Shown here one piece after another: positions 60,644-64,000 of a stretch of DNA of 64,000 nt. The translations under genes and the position numbers were made by a program. The notes below the pieces were generated by a model. The model saw nothing but the letters and a program-made list of their open reading frames with translations, was not told the origin of the DNA and ran no database searches. Location of the stretch: the NCBI GenBank assembly GCA_022449455.1, contig JAKUPL010000007.1, positions 123,368-187,367 on the forward strand. Reading direction: 5' to 3'. The DNA comes from Alcanivorax sp. Lineage in GTDB: Bacteria; Pseudomonadota; Gammaproteobacteria; Pseudomonadales; Alcanivoracaceae. Positions within the stretch are counted from its first letter, which is position 1; the number at the start of each line of letters is the position of its first letter.

Positions 60644-60693
60644 AATGAATCCATCATTAATATTAGCTTTATAATGTTTTTGCTAATAAAAAA
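60644..60693 (-). promoter_or_regulatory. AT-rich promoter and operator palindromes of the toxin-antitoxin module
   Basis: Two inverted repeats: AATGA-ATCCA-TCATT (60644-60658) and TATTAGC-N14-GCTAATA (60661-60688). A minus-strand TATAAA (60668-60673) is a -10 candidate between them. Much lower GC than the surroundings. Autoregulation by the Xre antitoxin is likely. Confidence 0.55.
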
Positions 60694-60773
60694 CAAGCAA
60701 TGGCTGACGAGCGGAAAGCAAAGTGCCGCCCTGGGGGCGGCACCGGAGCAGACTCAGGCGAGCCGCCGTGGCA

Positions 60774-63164
60774 TCAGAAATCCACCTCGTAGCCCAGGGT
60801 GTACACGCGCCCGCGACCGGTGAAGTAGAAATCGTCGCTGGCGCGGCCGGCCTGGGAGTAGTAGCTCACGTAGTCCTTGTCGAACAGGTTCTCCACGCCG
60901 GCCTTGAGGCGGCCCACCGGCAGACGCTGTACCAGGGAGGCGTCCACCAGGGTGTAGCCGTCGAAGTCCAGGTCGGGCTGGTCGAAGCTGCGATCAAAGT
61001 AGTGGTTGAGCTGCACCAGGGAGCGCAGACCGTCGTTCCAGCGCGCGCCCCAGCGGGCGCCGAGCCGGTTGGGGGCCAGGCTGATGCCGCTCAGGGTGGT
61101 GTCCACGGTGCCGTCGCCGTCGGTGTCGGATTTGCCCTTCTGATGGGTGTAGGTGAGCCCCAGTTGGTGGGTCTCGGTGGCGCGCCAGTCCAGGGAGGCC
61201 TCCACGCCCTTGATCTCCACCTTCTCACGGTTGACCACGTAGACGCCGTTCTCCTCGCTGAGCCGCTCGCCGTAATCGGAATCGGATTCGAAGTAGCTGA
61301 TCTCGAAGCGGGCCCGTTCACCGTTGAAGCGCAGGCCGGCTTCGCGGTTGTCGGTGACCACCGGCTCCAGCGCCAGCAGGGTGTCCACGTCCTGGCCGGC
61401 GGTGTCGATGCCGCGCAGCACGCGGCCCACGTCCGGCATGCCGAAGCCCTCGGAATAGTTGGCGAACAGCTGCACGTCGTCGGCGACCTGATAGGTGGCG
61501 CCGATGTTGTAGAGGGTTTCCTCGAAGTCCGGGTCGCCGCCGTCCACCAGCACGGCGCCGTTGGCGGCCACGGTGCGGTAATCGTCCACGTTCAGTTTGG
61601 CGTATTCGTGGCGGGCGCCGCCGGAGAGGGCCAGCCGCTCGGTGGGGCGCAGGTCCAGCTGCAGGAAGCCGGCGTAGTTGCGGTACTCGGTTTCCGGCAC
61701 ATAGACCCGGTCGGTAAGCACCAGGCTTTGGCGGGTTTCGTCGCTGAGGGCGTCGAAGCCGGCGGCCAGATCCAGATGGTCATCGAACAGGCCGCGTCGC
61801 TTCAGGGTGAACTGGCTGCCCAGTTTCTCGGACTCGTTGCGGGTCTGATCCAGCAGCGTGCCCGCCGGCGCCAGGGCCGGGTCCTGGAAGGAGCCGGAGC
61901 GCAGCGCCCCGAACTGGCCCTCGAAGTCCTGATGATAAATCTGGGCGTCGATCTGGTTACCCAGCCAGTCGCCGTGGCTGTAGCTGGCGCGCAGGGTGGT
62001 GACCTTGTTGAACATGGGGTCGCCCTCGGCGCCGCCCTTGGTGGCGGTGGTGGGGATGCCGGCGTCCCGGTCGCCGGGCACCGCCCGGTAGTCGTGGTTG
62101 CCTTCCAGCTCGAAGCGGTTGGCGCTGACCGTGATGTTCTGGTTGTCGTCCAGCCAGTAGCCGGCTTTCAGAAACAGGTCGTGGCTGGTGGAGTCCTGGA
62201 TCTCGCCGGGGTAGGCGAAGCCGATGATGCGGTCGCGGCCGTCGTAGAACAGGCCGCGTTCCTGGCGGCTGGCGGCGGCGACGATGTCCCAGCGTTCGGT
62301 CTGGCCGGTGAAGCGGTAGTCCAGCTTATGGCCCAGGCCATTGCTCTGCACATCGTCGTCGGTGGTCAGGCTGACGCCCACATGCTGCTGGAAGCCGGGC
62401 TGTTCCGGCCGGCGGGTGACGAAGTTGATGATGCCGCCGGTGGCGCCCAGGCCGTACTCGGCGCTGGCGCCGTGGATCACCTCGATGCGCTCGACCATGC
62501 TCAGGTCGATGGTGTAGCTGGCGCGGCCGCCGTTGCGCAGCGGATTGGACTGCGGCACCCCGTCGATCAGGAACTGCGGCGTGCGCCCGCGGAAGGTCTC
62601 GCCGGTATTGGACAGTTTCTGGCGGCTGGGTGAGTAGGAGGGAATCAGGTTGGCCAGCACCGCCCCCGGGTCGTCGCTGATCGCCATCTGCTCCTCGATC
62701 TGCTGGCGGGAGATCATGGTGATCTTGCGCGGCGATTTGCCGGCCACGGTGTAGCTGCGGGCGGCGGACACCACCACGTCATCCAACTGGTGCGGTTCGG
62801 CGCTGGCGGCGGGGGCATTGATCAGCCGCACCGTGAGGCGGCCGCCGTCGCGGCGCTCGGCCCGGTAATCCAGACCGCTGCCGGCCAGCAACGCGTCCAG
62901 GCCGGCGCGCACCGAATAGCGCCCGCGCAGCGGCGGGCTCTGGCGGCCCCGCAGGTCCGCGTCGCCGACGATCAGGTCGATGCCGGCCTGTTCGGCGAAG
63001 CCCAGCAGGGCGGCGCGCAGGGGCTGGGCGGGCAGGTCATAGGCGCGCTCGGCGACACTGGCCGGCGGCGTGGCCGGGGTCGGGCTCTGGGCCTGCACGG
63101 CGGGAGAAATGAGCATCAGGGCAAGCCAGGCACCGCCCAGACGGCGCGAAAAGGTCGGGGACAT
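60774..63164 (-). CDS. TonB-dependent receptor with STN signalling domain (FecA-like)
   Basis: A 796-residue outer-membrane receptor for a ferric siderophore or similar. A signal peptide (residues 1-25, SPAVQAQ) is followed by an STN signalling domain (about 40-115, RAYDLPAQPLRAALLGFAEQAG). A plug with the TonB-box-like segment and QSNPLRNGGRASY region follows (about 130-240), and then the 22-strand barrel ends in YTLGYEVDF. The STN domain, absent in plain receptors, signals to FecR and an ECF sigma factor. A FecR gene lies just upstream on the same strand, supporting cell-surface signalling. A Fur-like box precedes the gene. Ligand unknown. Confidence 0.95.
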   Translation of the reverse strand: MSPTFSRRLGGAWLALMLISPAVQAQSPTPATPPASVAERAYDLPAQPLRAALLGFAEQAGIDLIVGDADLRGRQSPPLRGRYSVRAGLDALLAGSGLDYRAERRDGGRLTVRLINAPAASAEPHQLDDVVVSAARSYTVAGKSPRKITMISRQQIEEQMAISDDPGAVLANLIPSYSPSRQKLSNTGETFRGRTPQFLIDGVPQSNPLRNGGRASYTIDLSMVERIEVIHGASAEYGLGATGGIINFVTRRPEQPGFQQHVGVSLTTDDDVQSNGLGHKLDYRFTGQTERWDIVAAASRQERGLFYDGRDRIIGFAYPGEIQDSTSHDLFLKAGYWLDDNQNITVSANRFELEGNHDYRAVPGDRDAGIPTTATKGGAEGDPMFNKVTTLRASYSHGDWLGNQIDAQIYHQDFEGQFGALRSGSFQDPALAPAGTLLDQTRNESEKLGSQFTLKRRGLFDDHLDLAAGFDALSDETRQSLVLTDRVYVPETEYRNYAGFLQLDLRPTERLALSGGARHEYAKLNVDDYRTVAANGAVLVDGGDPDFEETLYNIGATYQVADDVQLFANYSEGFGMPDVGRVLRGIDTAGQDVDTLLALEPVVTDNREAGLRFNGERARFEISYFESDSDYGERLSEENGVYVVNREKVEIKGVEASLDWRATETHQLGLTYTHQKGKSDTDGDGTVDTTLSGISLAPNRLGARWGARWNDGLRSLVQLNHYFDRSFDQPDLDFDGYTLVDASLVQRLPVGRLKAGVENLFDKDYVSYYSQAGRASDDFYFTGRGRVYTLGYEVDF

Positions 63165-63193
63165 AACCGTTCAATCCTTAGTCCGGGAAAGCG

Positions 63194-63212
63194 GACAATG
63201 AAAATGAGAAGC
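63194..63212 (-). promoter_or_regulatory. Fur-box-like sequence upstream of the TonB receptor
   Basis: GACAATGAAAATGAGAAGC (plus-strand reading) matches the Fur consensus GATAATGATAATCATTATC at 13 of 19 positions by hand, 30 bp upstream of the receptor ATG. Confidence 0.5.
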
Positions 63213-63291
63213 GTTGTGTTTGACGGCTATGACGTATGGGGCGGGAAAGCGAGTAAATTTTTTTTAGTACGGCGGCATCAGCGCGCCGGCA

Positions 63292-64000
63292 TCAGTACAG
63301 CAGCGTCAGGCCGGGTACTTCCAGGGTGCGCAGGCCCAGCCCGTCGGCCAGCGCCGGCACACCCTGGTCCAGGCTGTCCAGGTGCAGCACGGCGCGCACC
63401 GGCGCCTCGGCGCGGGCACGGTCGAGCAGCACCACCGGCCGTTCGCGGAAGGCATTGATGCGGCTCAGTGCCTGGCCCAGCGGGACCGCGTCGAACACCA
63501 GCACGCCGCGGGCCCAGCCGGCGGCGCGGGCCGGGTCCAGGGCCAGCGGGCGAATTCCCGCGCGCTCGCTGAGGCGGGCGCTGTCGCCGCTGGCCAGCAG
63601 CCGCTCGCGGCCATCCGCCAGGCGCGCCAGCACCCGGTGTTCCAGCACGCCCACGCGTTGCTCTTGCGCGCTCAGACGCCGTACCCAGAACCGCGTGCCC
63701 CGGGCGGTCAGCCGGGCGTCGCCGGCGCGCACCGTGAAGGGCCGCGGCTCCGCGTCGGTCACCGGCGCCGGCTGGAACAAGGCTTCACCGCGCAGCAGGG
63801 TGACGGTGCGCGTGCGGTCGTCGTAGTTCAGACGCAACGCCGAGTGGCCGGCCAGGGTGACACGGCTGCCGTCGCTCAGGGTCAGGGTCTCCACCGCCGC
63901 GCCGGTGACCCGGTCCGCCCGGACCTGCCACCACCAGTGCGGCCCCCGCCAGACCAGCACCGCCAGCAGCACGCTGGCGGCGGCCAGCCACGGGGCCACC
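63292..64000 (-). CDS. fecR: FecR-type anti-sigma factor/regulator, C-terminal part (5' end outside window)
   Basis: At least 235 residues of a FecR protein. A membrane segment (about WLAAASVLLAVLVW) is followed by the periplasmic FecR domain: VETLTLSDGSRVTLAGHSALRLNYDDRTRTVTLLRGEALF (about residues 36-75) and a C-terminal STN-binding region (VFDAVPLGQALSRINAFRERPVVL). Its N-terminal cytoplasmic anti-sigma part, and the sigma gene, lie beyond the window end. FecR relays the signal from the FecA-like receptor to an ECF sigma. The ATG within the visible sequence is probably internal. About 127 bp separate it from the receptor gene. Confidence 0.92.
   Translation of the reverse strand, partial: VAPWLAAASVLLAVLVWRGPHWWWQVRADRVTGAAVETLTLSDGSRVTLAGHSALRLNYDDRTRTVTLLRGEALFQPAPVTDAEPRPFTVRAGDARLTARGTRFWVRRLSAQEQRVGVLEHRVLARLADGRERLLASGDSARLSERAGIRPLALDPARAAGWARGVLVFDAVPLGQALSRINAFRERPVVLLDRARAEAPVRAVLHLDSLDQGVPALADGLGLRTLEVPGLTLLY

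Overview
The window is a dense, GC-rich (clearly above 60% GC by eye) stretch of a gammaproteobacterial chromosome. Gene content and order (gacS-cysM-exonuclease-rlmD-relA-mazG, fabA-fabB, System I ccm genes, metE/metR, yadGH-queF) point to a marine Oceanospirillales/Pseudomonadales-type organism; an Alcanivoracaceae member is my best guess, but that is inference from style and synteny, not a database match. There is no prophage, integrase, transposase or CRISPR array. Nearly everything reads as core or niche chromosomal genes, with unusual intergenic repeats between them.

Layout. 1-2.1 kb: end of rnc, era, recO (+). 2.1-5.8 kb: pdxJ and a GacS/BarA hybrid kinase (-). 5.9-12.2 kb: cysM, a PolB-type 3'-5' exonuclease, rlmD, relA, mazG (+). 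12.3-14.6 kb: two tandem porins. 14.7-16.5 kb: fabB and fabA (-). 16.9-20.8 kb: ccmFGHI. 20.9-24.9 kb: adk, hemH, a histone-H1-like protein, and the iron-storage pair bfd/bfr with Fur-box-like sites. 25-28 kb: tRNA-Arg with a downstream palindromic element, a DUF5924/DUF2914 membrane protein, CtaG-type assembly factor and SCO1. 28.2-31.5 kb: divergent metE/metR. 31.5-32.8 kb: small hypothetical, CYTH protein and Blc lipocalin (-). 33-35.8 kb: ccmABCDE, the other half of the split cytochrome c maturation set. 36-39.9 kb: RimK-like ATP-grasp enzyme, DUF2157 and GDYXXLXY proteins, GST. 40.1 kb: tRNA-Glu and tRNA-Gly. 40.6-48.1 kb: six-gene operon-like block joining a TRAP transporter to a molybdenum hydroxylase whose [2Fe-2S] subunit is fused to a CoxG domain. 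48.1-55.1 kb: autotransporter, Rnk, histidine phosphatase, YadGH exporter, QueF. 55.2-59.4 kb: AbgT transporter, MASE2 adenylate cyclase, nitroreductase, thioesterase. 59.5-60.7 kb: tRNA-Ser flanked by element copies, and a toxin-first RelE/Xre module whose toxin lacks a normal start codon. 60.8-64 kb: FecA-like TonB receptor and the 3' part of fecR.

How genes work together. hemH with ccmABCDE and ccmFGHI supplies and attaches heme to c-type cytochromes, while CtaG and SCO1 assemble cytochrome oxidase. bfd/bfr and fecA/fecR handle iron storage and uptake, and both carry candidate Fur sites. relA, gacS and the MASE2 cyclase are global signalling nodes. The TRAP/molybdo-hydroxylase block probably imports and oxidises one organic substrate, whose identity the sequence does not reveal.

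Most notable: (1) the TRAP plus CoxL/M/S-G block; (2) four inverted repeats built from 7-bp units, in two sequence families; (3) GC-rich palindromic elements that sit at tRNA genes and carry pieces of the adjacent tRNA; (4) the start-less toxin; (5) the non-AUG ccmA start next to three 17-bp tandem repeats.
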